A stretch of DNA of 64,000 nt from Rhyzopertha dominica (lineage: Eukaryota > Arthropoda > Insecta > Coleoptera > Bostrichidae). Made by a program: the position numbers and the translations under genes. Location of the stretch: positions 3,224,001-3,288,000 of the forward strand of contig QCXZ01000137.1 in assembly GCA_025024175.1 (NCBI GenBank). Reading direction: 5' to 3'. Of this stretch, positions 22,385 to 33,739 are shown piece after piece (position 1 is the stretch's first letter; every line of letters starts with the position of its first letter). The notes under the pieces were generated by a model. The model saw nothing but the letters and a program-made list of their open reading frames with translations. It was not told the DNA's origin and made no database searches.

Positions 22385-22689
22385 CTAGTACGATGGTGAA
22401 AATACGGGGAGATATTGGACATTTCTGTTTTACGGCTCTGTTTTTCTATTTTACAACTTTTTGGTCGGCCGTCCTAAACTATTGGGATTAGTGGCACGCT
22501 TCAAAGTTCCTAAATAGGCCGTATTAAAAAAAAATCTTGTTGGCTAAAATTTTAACTTATCTAGTATAAATTTTTAAAATTTGTTAGTTGTGATAATTTA
22601 GCAATCAATGAAAGCTTTTATAACAAATTTTTATGTGATACTTAATTGGATTTAAATTTTCCGATGTATAAAAGAAAAGCCTTTGCATG

Positions 22690-23385
22690 TCATAACGAAT
22701 TTATACAAATTTAATATAAAAACATACAAATTAGTGAGTAGACGATTATTTACATTTGTTAGAAAAAATTTACAATAGGGCACAATAAAATTTATACCCG
22801 CTATCGATTATGTTCATTACAGCTTGTTAATAAGCACATTACAAGAGTCACAAACTAAAAAAAATTACTCACTATCACTTTCACTGTTAAAATCACGATT
22901 AACTTCTATTATTAATTCTTGCACATGATTCGCTCTGTACCAATTTTTAATGTCCAGTACATGCCGCACTGAATTTCTCCATGCATCGACACTTGTTATT
23001 TCAGCTTCGTGTCTAATTCTCAGCAGCATTTCATTGCTAAATTTTCCACCGGGGTTCCCTCGTCGAATTCTTTGTTTCATCTGCCCCCATATCATTTCAA
23101 TGGGGTTGAAAATGCAATGGTATGGGGGTAATCGTGGAATGGTGTGTCCACATTCAGATGTGATTAAATTAGGAAAGATTTCGATTTAGTCATACATTAA
23201 AAGCTATTAGACGAGAAATATTTGTAGTTCAAATAATAATACCAAATAATGCTCATTGATTTATGTGTACGGAAAAAAATTCTAAAAAAAGCCTAAATAC
23301 AATTTTTGGATACGGTCCACTCCGCTGCAAAACAGTGGAACGCGCCGAACCCGTCTGTTATTTACGACAGCTTCAGGTAATACTT
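22690..23385 (-). mobile_element. Internally deleted DDE_3-type transposon
   Basis: A shorter version of the element at 60.9-62.3 kb in opposite orientation. Shared: the outer segment with GCGGAGTGGACCGTATCC (here 23315-23330 reversed), the C-terminal transposase part, and the tail with CTTGTTAATAAGCACATTA. The middle of the transposase gene (about 400 bp in the other copy) is missing here, so this is a non-autonomous derivative. Confidence 0.6.
22865..23160 (-). pseudogene. Transposase C-terminus, DDE_3 family (FNPIEMIWGQ)
   Basis: Minus frame: SECGHTIPRLPPYHCIFNPIEMIWGQ would run upstream of 23095, with the FNPIE glutamate as the third catalytic residue, then RRGNPGGKFSNEM, RIRHEAEITSVDAWRNSVRHV, VQELIIEVNRDF and an acidic Ser/Asp/Glu tail. 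The upstream catalytic Asp residues have been deleted. Same family as the 61.5-62.1 kb copy. Confidence 0.7.
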
Positions 23386-23399
23386 GTAAACCATTGTGA

Positions 23400-24290
23400 G
23401 CGGTAATCGGCTGTTCGAATAATGAGTCTCATAGATTGTTGTTTGCAATTATATGTATTTTGCCACCTCTCCTGGCAAGAACTGGGCGCAATACTTCTAT
23501 CCAACACTACATAGAGTTATTCTGCGGTATAATCTTCCGTGTTTTGCGGTATTTTAATTTCGGGGATTGGTACTTGNAGTGTAGTATTCCACGCANCTGG
23601 GTATATTTCGTNTTAGCCTTATTGGTCAGTATTTTATAAATTCGTTGTTATCCATCCAGGGTTCTGTTTGATATATTAATAATAATTTCCAANTTGTAGC
23701 TTTATTCTAAGTTTTACGCCTTCACTGTGCAAAAACAAAAGTAATAGTAGAACGCTGTTGCTCTCTAGTCCTTGTAAATCTCAAAAATAATATTTTTTAA
23801 AGACAAGGTTGTATTTCGTGTATTTTAAGGTTTGTTGCTTAACGTAATACTATTATTTGTTTAACGTATACAGGGTGTATCAAAATTGCTGGGACAGAGA
23901 GCTACTACGTATTGTAGAAGTCAAAATAAGTCGATTGGCTCCAATGTTTTACTAAGAATGTCGGTTACCAGTCAGTATTGGAGAAGATTTTCTTCCTTCG
24001 AAACTGTGAAAGACAGAGTTTTTACGAGAGTGAAAAATAAAGATAATGGGTAAGCCTAGCAACTAAAAAATCTTAAAACCACCCCTAAGAAATTGAAAAA
24101 ACAGGCGATGAGGTGATTTTAACCCTTCTACAATAACTGAGAGTAGGGAAATCCTCTAAAATCAACTTTCGCAAAATTTCATTAAATTTGTTTCTGAATG
24201 CGACTCATTTGACCCTGTATTTCAAAGATTACCAGCGTTAGGGGGTCAGGAATTCAATTAATAAAACAAATATTTTACCTGTATGTAAAA
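23400..24290. other. Spacer with a Tc1/mariner-type terminus
   Basis: TATACAGGGTGTATCAAAA at about 23867 is a typical TA-flanked end of an IS630-type element, but I find neither the partner end nor a transposase. Four ambiguous bases fall between 23577 and 23693. Confidence 0.35.
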
Positions 24291-24299
24291 CGTTTTTTA

Positions 24300-24690
24300 A
24301 CCTAAACGTGCGCGTTCCTTATCACTTAACATTCCCGTCGGCAATACGCAATCATTTGTTGATCATATCCCACTCGATCAACTTTATCAAAAACACATCT
24401 TCATTCATCCCCATGCCATTGACGCTGGCGGCACACATCCGCGAGCCATGGGTGGGGCACTGTACGTTTTTTAAGCGCGTGCCGCCGCGATACACGTGGG
24501 CCAACGCGTGCACCAGGTGCGAGGGTATTCCAAAAACGGGGAAACGTTTTTACGGCAAAAAAACCGACGACCGGAGAGGGGGCGGCTTGTTTTTTAGGGC
24601 GAGATTTCGCCTCGACAATGGGTTACCGATGCTGAATGGAGTATGGAAACAGCAGTGCTATTTATTCTGATTTTTGCTATAAGTCATCAC
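24300..24690. other. GC-elevated unique island with E-boxes
   Basis: Compositionally distinct block containing CACGTG (about 24497) and CACCTGG-type E-box (reverse) near 24512, with GCGCG-rich context. A 120-codon plus frame spans it (24308-24670), rich in Arg, His and Pro, without family resemblance. Candidate regulatory DNA or CpG-rich conserved element. Confidence 0.3.
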
Positions 24691-24923
24691 AATAGACGAG
24701 ATACTCGTTTAACTAAAATGCGAGCTGAGTGTGGTTCGATTAAGGTCTAAGCAGTATAGAAAGAAACCCTTGCCACATTGATTTAGAAGATCTAAATAAG
24801 TGTTTCTACAGCCAAGCTGCCATCTTCAATAGATGTAAAAGAAGCAACTGGATTTAACCAACGATATTCTCGTCACCAAACACTTTCGCTGAAAATATCC
24901 TTTGGTTAAATCTGACCAAATAT

Positions 24924-24927
<4 letters not shown>

Positions 24928-24958
<31 letters not shown>

Positions 24959-24960
24959 TT
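24928..24960 (+). repeat. (TAA)n microsatellite
   Basis: Eleven or so uninterrupted AAT/TAA units followed by TTTATTCGTCCAACAG. The position just before another transposon is consistent with an old retroelement tail, but no element is attached. Confidence 0.85.
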
Positions 24961-25132
24961 ATTCGTCCAACAGTTGGACATATAAAGGACAAAAAAATGT
25001 AGGTATTACATATAAAAGAAATAACCTTAGCTAGTTGTAGAATTTCGTCACCACTTCTACAACACGCGCCAGCGTACAAGAATTTACGTCACATACGTGA
25101 GGAATGGCGTTAAAGCACTGGTATATGTTATA

Positions 25133-27335
25133 CAGGGTGATTTTTTGAAAACTTCACACCTTAAATAACTTTAAATATAGCAAAAATTAAAAAATTTGCA
25201 AAAACAGGTAAACCTTTGTTTGCAGGGGGACAACTTTTGAGATAAGTTTTTAATGGATAGCGCTTACTCTCTGAGCAGGGTAGACACCCCTTTAAAAATT
25301 TTAAATGGAACTATCCATCTTGTGATACATCATTTGAAAGCTTATTTCACGAAGAGTCTGGCCATGTAATTAGTTTTACCACGTTTAACTTATTGACGGG
25401 GTAATTAGATTAATAGCGCCTACGAAACAGGTTGCTTATTAAATGGAATATTTTGGACTCTTTTCGACAAAATGTATTTTATTTTAGAGCGGAAATAAAA
25501 TTTGTCCTTACGAGAACCCAAAATTTAAACAAACAACTTGTAAAAAATATGACACTTAAAAAACTCCCAGAATACTGAAAATTTTCTTTTAACATTATTA
25601 TTAACATTAAAGTATTTATCATGTAATTTTTTAGAAAGTCCATGCCCACGAAAAAGAAAAATTATTTATTTGTAACTCCAAAAACAGTGTGAACAAAACC
25701 ATAGAAATTCAAACCTTACAATAGATTCTCAAAATGTGCACCACCTCTTTCCATACAATAATACAGACGGTTCTCGAACTCCTGCTGCACTTTTCGGAAA
25801 GTTTCAGGTGGAATCCTCCTGCACTCGTTAATAATTCTTTCTCGCAGATCGTCCAGTCTAGTAGGTTGTGTTTTGTAAACCACAGATTTTAAATTACCCC
25901 ATAGAAAGAAATCTAAAACAGTCAAATCGGGTGATCGTGGCGGGCATTCAATTGTTCCACGCCTACCAATCCAGTGAAGAGGAAATCTATGATTTAACCA
26001 ATTTCGCACATTAATGGCGTAATGCGGTGGGGCTCCATCATGTTGGTAAAACAATTCGTATTCATCCAACATTGGATTTCCTTCAGGGTCACGTTGGTTT
26101 TCTAATTGCTCTGTGATTAAAGGATCAATAACGTTATCAAGTAATTCTAAATACATTCCCCCATTTAGCGTCCCATCAATGAAAATTGGACCTACAATTG
26201 CGTTGCCAAGTATTCCAGCCCAGACGTTCAGCTTCTGAGGAACTTGTGTATGACCTTCGTCACTCCAGTACCTGACGTTATGTTTATTTACAGAGCCGTT
26301 CAAAAAAATGTGCATTCATCACTGAAGCAGATATTTTTTATTAGATTTGGATTTGCTATAATCTTTTCNGTCATAATTTCGCAAAATTGCAGTCTTCTAT
26401 CGAAGTCATCTTCGCCGAGTTCCTGGAGAGTTTTCATCTTATAGGGATGAAATTGGTGCAGTTTTGTAACTTTACTTACAGATGAATAAGAAAGTCCAGT
26501 GGCTGTAGAAATGTTACGCAAAGAGCTAGTTGGATCCATTGCAAAATGACCAAGTACTTCAAGTTGGGCCATTTCATCAACGACTCTATTCCCTGCCCTT
26601 TTTTGTTTACTACAGATACAGTGTCTTGAAATTTCTGCACGAGATCGAGAATGTACCTAGCGTCAACATTTTTATCGGGGTGCCGTTCGTTAAACACCCT
26701 TGCTGACGCACGAGCACAGGTATGCTCAACACCGTAAATAAAAATTATTTTTACCCTTTCGGCAGTTGAATAAACCATTATCACTTGGAGCCAAAAAGTT
26801 GAAACAAAAAATTGGAAACACAAAGTAGATAATTATTTAGCCAATTCAGTATAAACTGTCGAGTTGCAATATCAAGTAATGTCGAAAGAAAATTTTAAGT
26901 ATTTTTGGCATTTTGCTTAGGTGTAACAATTATTTTTTAACAAGTTTTTTTAGGCTTAAGTAAGGACAATTTTTATTGTAACTGCAAGACAATAAATTTT
27001 GTTAAAAAAAGTCCAAAATATTCCATTTTATAAACCACTTGCTACAATGCACTTTTTGACCCACTACCCCGTTAATGGGTAAAAAATAGTAAAACTAATT
27101 NCATGGCAAGACTGCTTGTGTAATAAGCTTTTAAATGATGTATCGTAAGATGGGTAGTTTCATTTAAAATTTTTGAAGGGATATCTACCCCGCTAAGAGG
27201 GTAAGCGCTATCCATTAATAACTTATCTCAAAAGTTGTCCCCCTGCAAACAAAAGTTTACCTGTTTTTGCAAATTTTTAAATTTTTGCTATATTTAAAGT
27301 TATTTAAGATGTGAAGTTTTCAAAAAATCCCCCTG
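25133..27335 (-). mobile_element. DD41D-type Tc1/mariner element with about 400-bp inverted repeats
   Basis: CAGGG-TG at 25133 and ..CCCTG at 27335 with TA on both outer sides (25131-25132 and 27336-27337). The inverted repeats run inward for about 400 bp, e.g. GTGAAGTTTTCAAAAAAT, CAACTTTTGAGATAAGTT and AAACGTTTACTATTTT-like segments mirrored. The gene between them is on the minus strand. Long repeats and one near-complete gene suggest a relatively recent, now inactive copy. Confidence 0.85.
25716..26778 (-). pseudogene. DD41D transposase with DUF4817-type N-terminus, two frameshifts
   Basis: Starts MVYSTAERVKIIFIYG (26778), an insect-type helix-turn-helix (DUF4817-like) with RASARVFNERHPDK. 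A frameshift near 26590 leads to VLGHFAMDPTSSLRNISTATG and the linker ..FHPYKM..LQELGEDDFDRR. FSDECTFF carries catalytic Asp 1; a one-base slip in a run of seven T near 26308 shifts the frame. The last frame has YQHDGAPPHY (Asp 2), WIGRRG, PPRSPDLTVLDFFLWG (Asp 3, 41 residues after Asp 2) and ends MERGGAHFENLL. One unresolved base at 26370. Apart from these slips the gene is full length (about 350 codons). Confidence 0.85.
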
Positions 27336-27337
27336 TA

Positions 27338-27995
27338 TTATATAGAATTACTAAACTCCACTGTTAATAAAGATAACTCGACTTCGAATATAAGACGACC
27401 AAAAAGAAGAGAATAATAAATTATGACGATTTTTCGTTTACAAAGATGAAACAGGAAAGAAGTTTAGATTTCTCGACAACTCAATGAAAATATTGGGACA
27501 GACGAGTCCTTGTAACATCCATCTCAAAAAATCATGTCCCTAATTGCGCGGAACATCTTAGCTCAACACCGATTTTTAAGTTATTTAAGGTGTGAAGTTT
27601 TTTTTTAATAACTGCACTACGTTACGAACACTGTATCGTGACAACCCCAATAACTGTCCAATTTCTGCATTAGATCTGCCAGATTTATATAAACGAATAA
27701 TAATTGAACGAATGTTCGGATCAATAACTTTTCCTCCAGTCATTTTTAATTCTTCAATACAAAATTCTATAATTGAAACTACCCAAAACGCTTTAGACGT
27801 CTGCTGTCAAGTAAACAATATCTCTTAGTTACGCGAAATTGCACAGCCACCTCAAATGTTACATTCACCTGTATGCAAACTTCCGCAAACAATATAGATA
27901 GAATCCAGGGTTCGGCCTAAATATAGTTGGTATTTTTTTACTATACAATTTTGATTATTTAGAACAGTTCAAAAAGGAGCGATTTTGTTTAAAAT
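27338..27995. other. Spacer with a Tc1 scrap and a partial terminal repeat
   Basis: The piece 27572-27600 repeats the inner terminal-repeat sequence of the neighbouring DD41D element (TTATTTAAGGTGTGAAGTTTT), directly joined to the helix-turn-helix remnant below. Otherwise nothing. Confidence 0.5.
27585..27743 (-). pseudogene. Tc1-like transposase N-terminal HTH, truncated
   Basis: ATG at 27743, then MTGGKVIDPNIRSII, RLYKSGRSNAEIGQLLGLS and RYSVRNVVQ: a paired-type helix-turn-helix as in Tc1 transposases. After 52 codons the frame runs into the terminal-repeat fragment of a different element (FTP-stop), so the protein is cut at the domain border. No catalytic part follows. Confidence 0.7.
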
Positions 27996-28830
27996 TAAGT
28001 TTTAATAATTCTGTTGATGGGCCAACTGAAGTGGGACAGGGCTCGTATACACCAAAACTTACTTCGACCAGACATTTTATTTTTGCTCATTAGTGTCGTT
28101 TTCTTTTTATCGGCGAATTTTCATGCCCCCCCTGCAACCTCTTGCGTTTGCTACAGGAGAATTATCATAATGCAATGCGCCAGAGAGTGGCTGTTGAGAG
28201 CCTCCTTAAACTCGAAATTATTACCATGGAGAGGCAGGGCATTAAGGGGTATTAAGGCCGAGATATAAAGGGCCGCGCTTGTTAATAATTAACCGGTAAA
28301 AGTAGGAAGAAGACTTCAAAGGGAAATCTGTCATGGACAATATGCTTTTGATGTATTTTCCTTAAAGGAGGCCCTCCTTTAATGCCGGCGCTCTTATTAA
28401 AATATGTATCTCGCGTTATTAATTTTTGTACCTACGCTCCTTTTTGCCTCACAAAAAGTCCAGCCCCCGTAGTAGCTTAATTATACCTCGGATAATGTAA
28501 ACAGCGTACACGAAAAATACGAAGAGGTATTTTTTCCCTTGTTGCCCGGAGTAAAAGATTCATGTCGAGATTAAAAATTCAGGGGCCGATGCGAAGACAC
28601 CTGTGCCCTGGCTGAAAAAAATGACGATGTAATTTGTATCGGCGGCGTGTGCAATTAGAATGTTAATTATTTAATAATACCGGACGACGCTGACGATTTT
28701 TGAACTGTTAACACGAGAAATTAAATTATTTGGGATATCGCGGTTGAACTAATATAATCCGCGGGCCGAATTGCGGTAAGCAAGTGTACCTGTTTATTTT
28801 CTAATGGATTATTTATTATCTTATGTCAGA
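27996..28830. other. GC-elevated unique island with palindrome, candidate regulatory block
   Basis: Longest non-repetitive GC-elevated block of the window. It carries TTAAGGGGTATTAAGG (about 28242-28257), reminiscent of Kr-type AAGGGGTTAA sites, a homeodomain-like TTAATAATTAACC, and a perfect palindrome at 28362-28382. No open frame resembles a protein. Function as a developmental enhancer is inferred from position only. Confidence 0.35.
28362..28382. repeat. Perfect palindrome, 10-bp arms, 1-nt centre
   Basis: TTAAAGGAGG, one C, CCTCCTTTAA. The arms are exact reverse complements. Such symmetry could be a dimeric protein site; chance is possible in a window this long. Confidence 0.7.
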
Positions 28831-28934
28831 CGTGAGCAATGTTTCCAACCTTTAGTTTAAACTTCGTATTGAAGTACACATGTTATGCATAAAAATAAAA
28901 CTACGCGCATGCGTACACAAATTAATTTATTGTA

Positions 28935-30133
28935 TTTATTACATACATATTTCATTAAACTTATATGATATACATTTTGTGTAATCTAGTCTATTGATTT
29001 CATTTTTTCTGTACTGACGGATTTTTTCCGTTATACATTTTCTTTCGGCGCCTTTTACAACTCTGCTATTTACAGAATTAATTTTGATGTTATGCTTTGT
29101 GAAATTTCGAATGAAATGCCTCACATCCATTTGTTGTCCGCCATACGCAGTCGACCAGAGCTGCCCAAATTTGTGGCGGAAACAAGGAATCTTCTTCAAT
29201 ATAATTGTCGACAAGGTAGTCGCTGAACTCTGTCAGTCTATCATGGTCAATTCGCTCCTACATGAGTTCGACGAAACCGTCCCCAACCTCATCCGGCGGC
29301 AGAAATTGTAGTCCAAAAATGTGGTGGAGCCACTTCCCTATAGGAGAGGTCGCATCTTTATATTCCTTGGTTAACCCCAGTGACTGAATTTTTCTCCACC
29401 TGTAATTTATAATAATATGTGTTGAGTTAATTTTATCCATGTGGCATAAAGTATTTTATTTATTTATAAGATCTACTTCTGTATGTAGCTACATTTACAA
29501 GAAAAGTACGCGTATCGAAAGTGAAGGGCTATATCTACTACTTATAAAAGATCCTCGGAAGGGATGAGCAATTCTGTAGATAATTCTATGCTAATTAAAT
29601 GCTAATTAAATAAGCAGGTGCATAAAAACTTACCAGGCTTGACTTAAATGGAACCTGCACCCGATTAGTTACACTTCTGACTGCAGTGTGGATTCCTTTC
29701 TCGAAATCAGCAACTAAGTACTTTGGCTCAAATCTAAAACCAAACTTTCTGGCTTCGGCCTTCAAAATTTCGAAAACTGTTCTATATGTGTCTTCTTTTT
29801 TGTCTTTTAACAAACAATACGCGACTGGGACATACATATTGTTCATATATACATGTACCGTAAGCATTTGCAGAAAATGTCTTGTACAGTAGTCAAAGGT
29901 GCCGTCTACTAGGACTATGTGTTGGCGGCACATAACTTCAATGTTAGTTTTGCATTAAAAATAGCCACATTGTGCTCTTTACTGCTGCACAATAAAAAAT
30001 TTTCTTCGTGAATTGTCTTAATTGTTATCGTGTCCAAGAATACGTGCACTTCTGCGATTAAAGGTGGTAATTTTGGATACTGTTGTAAACGTGCGCGGTT
30101 TATATTTTTACTGATGCGTTTTATGTCTGTCAC
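28935..30133 (-). pseudogene. MULE-type (Mutator-like) transposase, damaged
   Basis: Minus frames in order: 30133-29940 PPLIAEVHVFLDTI..NFLLCSSKEH (N-terminal MULE region); 29933-29634 IVLVDGTFDYCTRHFLQMLTVHVY, VPVAYCLLKDKKEDTY, FEPKYLVADFEKGIHTAV, which are the VDGTF and DFE motifs with the first two catalytic Asp; GTAAGT donor at 29633; acceptor CAG before 29399; WRKIQSLGLTKEYKDATS, GKWLHHIFGLQFLPPDEV; then, after a frameshift, DYLVDNYIEEDSLFPPQIWA and RTTNGCEAFHSKFH-like sequence (29214-29060). A one-base shift joins the first two blocks, and the intron phases do not match, so the copy is not functional. Mutator transposases cut and paste DNA with 9-bp duplications; terminal repeats were not found. 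Confidence 0.8.
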
Positions 30134-30790
30134 CGTAAGAATCTAATGTAGATTTTTGCACAGCAAACTCACTGTGAATCAACTTGCGAGGTCTTTCCGA
30201 CAAGTCAATTTCCGCAATTCGCAATTCGGCCTCACCCGAATAGGTATGGATAAGTAAAATCGAAACGGTAAAAAATAACCCTTACCACAATATTAGAAAT
30301 TACAATAATCTTCAGCAGCTACCTTAGATACACAAAACAGGTAAATCGGTGAGACCATTTCTTTCAGTACCCTTCCAGTAAGGTCGTCAAGTTTCGTTTA
30401 TTTCGTTTATCAGTTATTTATCGAAATAAAAGCATCATATTAAAACTTGAATATGGTATTATTAAATCAGCTTCCACTTGTAAAGATAATATATAGGTTA
30501 TTTTGAAAAAATGTACATTTTGCTTAGTATAATATTGAGTCGAGCTTACCGATGAGATTTCTTTTTTTACTATAAAATTTTAATTCTCTCTCAATCTTAA
30601 ACTTAAAATTACGAAGGTTTGGATAACGTCCTGATTACGAAAAAGATAGAAAACAGCCATAAACTGTTTCAGATTTTGGGATATGTTAAGAAAAGATGTT
30701 CAGAATTCTGTAAATACTCTAAATCGATAATTTTAAGTTTCAGAAAACTTAAATAAGGAAAATTTCCTGACAATCTTACGACAGTTTTGA
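30134..30790. other. Spacer, nothing identified
   Basis: May contain the 5' end of the MULE, but no FLYWCH-type finger or terminal repeat is visible. Confidence 0.3.
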
Positions 30791-30795
30791 GTATA

Positions 30796-32235
30796 TAGGA
30801 TGTTTCACGAATGATAATGACCCTGACGAAATTAAAAATGCAACCCAAAATAAGTACATTCTCATAGCCAATGTGGTTATTTTACATAATGGTATTATTT
30901 TAAAAATAAATTGGGAATCCATGACGCCTATGCGCTTTGGTTCCTGTCACTGTATTTATTAAAAATCAAAATGTATTTCAAATGATGAAAAAACAGCTAT
31001 GATTTTGATTTATGGTGAATGCAAGAAAAATGCTTCCCCTGCTGCCCGTTTATACAGACGTCTTCCAAATAGAAGAGCTCCTGCNGATATAATTTTCAAG
31101 AGACTTGAATTAACTTTAAGGACAAACCACTGAAAAAGTCAAGAGAAAGAACAGCAACAGGCCCTGACAATGAAATTNGAGTATTGGAAATGACTGACGA
31201 AAATCCTCATATTAGTCAAAGGGTATTCTCAAGAGCAACCGGTATTAGTCTGTCTTCAGTACAACGAATAATTAAAGGCAATCAATTTCATCCGTATCAC
31301 TTGCAATTGGTTCAGGCCTTAAAGGAGACAGATTATCCTAAAAGACTGGCTTTTTGCAACTTTTTTCGGGAACACCAAAATTTGAATGTGAAATGTTATG
31401 ACAACACTTGCTTCTCAGATGAAGTAAGATTTTCTAATAATGGTGGAGTTAACTAACATAGCATGCAACATTATCCGCAAGAAAACCCACGTTGGATTCG
31501 AGAAGGACATTTTCAAACTATATAGTCGACGAATGTCTGGTGCGGAATATTGGGGAATCAAATTGTTGGACCTTATTTTTTTCGCGATAGTTTTAGCGGC
31601 AATACTTATCTAAATTTTTTAAGAAACGTTTTACCGTTACTTCTCCAAAATGTAAATTTACAAGTAAGACAAGGTCTATGGTTCCAACAAGATGGGGCAC
31701 CTGCGCATTATCATAGAATAGTGCGAAATCATCTTGATTTGGTTTTGCCTAACCGATGGATAGGAAGAGGTTCAATTAATCGTTGGCCACCGAGAAGCCC
31801 GAACCTTACTCCTTTGGATTTTTTTCTGTGGGTAATGGTAAAAGGGCAAGTATACCAAACACCATTTGAAAGTGTAGAACATTTATAAAATGAAATACGT
31901 GATGCATGTAGATCCATCACTCTAGAAATGTTAATGCATGTTAAAAGATCGTTTTGGGCACGAATTCAAGCTTGTGAAAACAGCGGAGGGCGACATTTTG
32001 AGCATCTATTACATTAATGTNTTTGAATAAACATTTTCCNAAAATATTTGTTTTGCAATACCGGATTTACTTAAAGCAAATGATTGAAGTTTATGTCAAA
32101 GTTTACGAATTTATACAGCTCTCTACGTTTTATATTTTTTAACGCGATGAACAATTATCAATGTTACCTGTGCAAATTTATTTTGGGTTGCATTTTTAAT
32201 TTCGTCAGGGTCATTATCATTCGTGAAACATCCTG
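30796..32235 (+). mobile_element. DD41D-type Tc1/mariner element with intact ends
   Basis: Left TAGGATGTTTCACGAATGAT and right mirrored ..ATTCGTGAAACATCCTG; similarity extends inward about 60-70 bp (CCCTGACGAAATTAAAAATG and its complement). TA lies outside each end (30794-30795; 32236-32237). Length 1440 bp. The gene inside is on the plus strand. Four ambiguous bases. Confidence 0.85.
30976..32018 (+). pseudogene. DD41D transposase, nearly complete, nonsense-mutated
   Basis: N-terminus NDEKTAMILIYGECKKNASPA (start codon lost), RRLPNRRAPAD; then ENPHISQRVFSRATGISLSSV and FHPYHLQLVQALKETDYPKRL; CFSDEVRF (Asp 1); TNVWCGILGNQIVGPYFFRD; WFQQDGAPAHYHRI (Asp 2); WIGRGSINRWPPRSPNLTPLDFFLW (Asp 3, spacing 41); SGGRHFEHLLH. 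In-frame stops fall at 31455-31457, about 31523 and 31886-31888, all in the same phase, plus a shift near 31130. Distinct subfamily from the 25.1 kb element but same architecture. Confidence 0.85.
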
Positions 32236-32490
32236 TATAAGTGTCAGACTATACACTATATGTGTATGTGATAAATTTTTGCTTGTTTGCTTTGACGTGG
32301 ATCTCGAACACAATTCTTTATGTATTTTTTCCAAGATTTGTTGTTGCTTCTTAAAAATCTTTGACTTTGTGTCCCCAAAGAAAAAATGAACAATAAATTG
32401 AGTCAATTTGAACTTCAAGGGATAAAATTCCTGGTTTAAAATCTTCAAAAATTTTTGCGAAGCAGGAACCAACATAAAGAAAACCCGATG
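32236..32490. other. Short spacer
   Basis: No feature seen. Confidence 0.3.
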
Positions 32491-32494
32491 CTTA

Positions 32495-33170
32495 AGGGCG
32501 CTGGATTTTACAACAGAAAAACTTCCGGTGCACGCAACCCTAATAATAGCTTTTTTCGTCCCCCTTTCAACAGATCGCGAGCACACAATCGAAATCTGAC
32601 GGACGGCCGATGGTCACTGACAGAAACACAAATCGTCGGTCCCGATCGAGCTTTTTTTCTATCCAATCCCGTATCCGATTAACTTGTTTATGTAGAAAAC
32701 GTCCGGTGCAAGCCTCTTTCGAGATTATGTTATTTTTTTCCGCTCCCGACCTTTTGAGGAATACAAAGCTCGGAGGTACAGCGAGCGATTCCGTTTGAAA
32801 TAAAAACCGCGAGCGGTGCTTTATCAAATTTTCGTCCACCCACTAATATCCATTTCCTGTTAAATTAAAAAAGGAGCCCGTTTTCCCTAATTACGCCACC
32901 TGCCATTTCCAAGCGGCATCTCCTCCGCATATTTACTTTTGTTTACAGCACCCTCGTTAGGCCGATAAGGGTTGCATTGTGCGCTGGCGAAGATAACGAC
33001 GCGTGGAGTCTGACGCTTTTATCATCCCTTATCAGCGGAGGAAGTTGGTATAAGTTATCTGACGTTTCCCGCCGCCATTGTTGCCCCGGCCGATCCAGTG
33101 GCGTTCGCGACAGCTGACCCAGCGAAAGGGAAAGTCACTTCCTTTCTGATTCTACCATAAAAAATATTTT
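32495..33170. promoter_or_regulatory. GC-elevated island with a GATA-site cluster, candidate enhancer
   Basis: Within 32964-33060 there are five GATA-type words: GATAAG (32964), AGATAA (32991), TTATCA (33019 and 33029) and TTATCT (33055), on both strands. The block is GC-richer than its flanks and free of repeats. GATA factors act in insect endoderm, blood and fat body and in early patterning. The enhancer role is inferred from clustering and location. Confidence 0.35.
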
Positions 33171-33690
33171 TCTCATTCATGAATGAAAATTATGACTTTT
33201 CGAGTATCATGCAGTGGGAAACAACTTTTCCTTTTTGCACAGATTAGTGTCAAAATCAAACTTTTTTTTATTATTATTAGAACTTTATTTATGCATATTT
33301 TAACATAATTTTTTTAAAGTACAATTGACCACACTTAAGCCTGAAGACATTTGATTTGGAGGAATTGCATAGTCGTTTTTATAGTTTTGCGAGCTACTAC
33401 TTGTTCGTCATCTTTACTATCTATTGGTAATGACAGTCCCCGAGTTATTCGATCGCCCAGGATTTTCAAACCAGTGTTTTTTCTGTTCTCGAAAGAATTG
33501 TTCACCTAGCCTTCGGAAACAATGTCCAGTGTACCCCTCCTGGCCAGGTAATTTAAGGAAACTAGCAATATTTTTGCGAATGGTACCAAACATATTGATC
33601 CCTACGGGTTGTCCGATACATTACCTTTCCTGAGTAAAGGCAACAAATAACAATCAGTAGGTAACAGTAATAAAAAAAAGCTTCAAAATA
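33171..33690. other. Spacer, nothing firm
   Basis: Plus frame 33424-33633 (with FFCSRKNCSPSLRKQCP) has no match that I know. Confidence 0.3.
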
Positions 33691-33739
33691 AATGCTCAGA
33701 ATGACCGCCTTCCACTTCAATACATTTTGTAAGGAGTAT

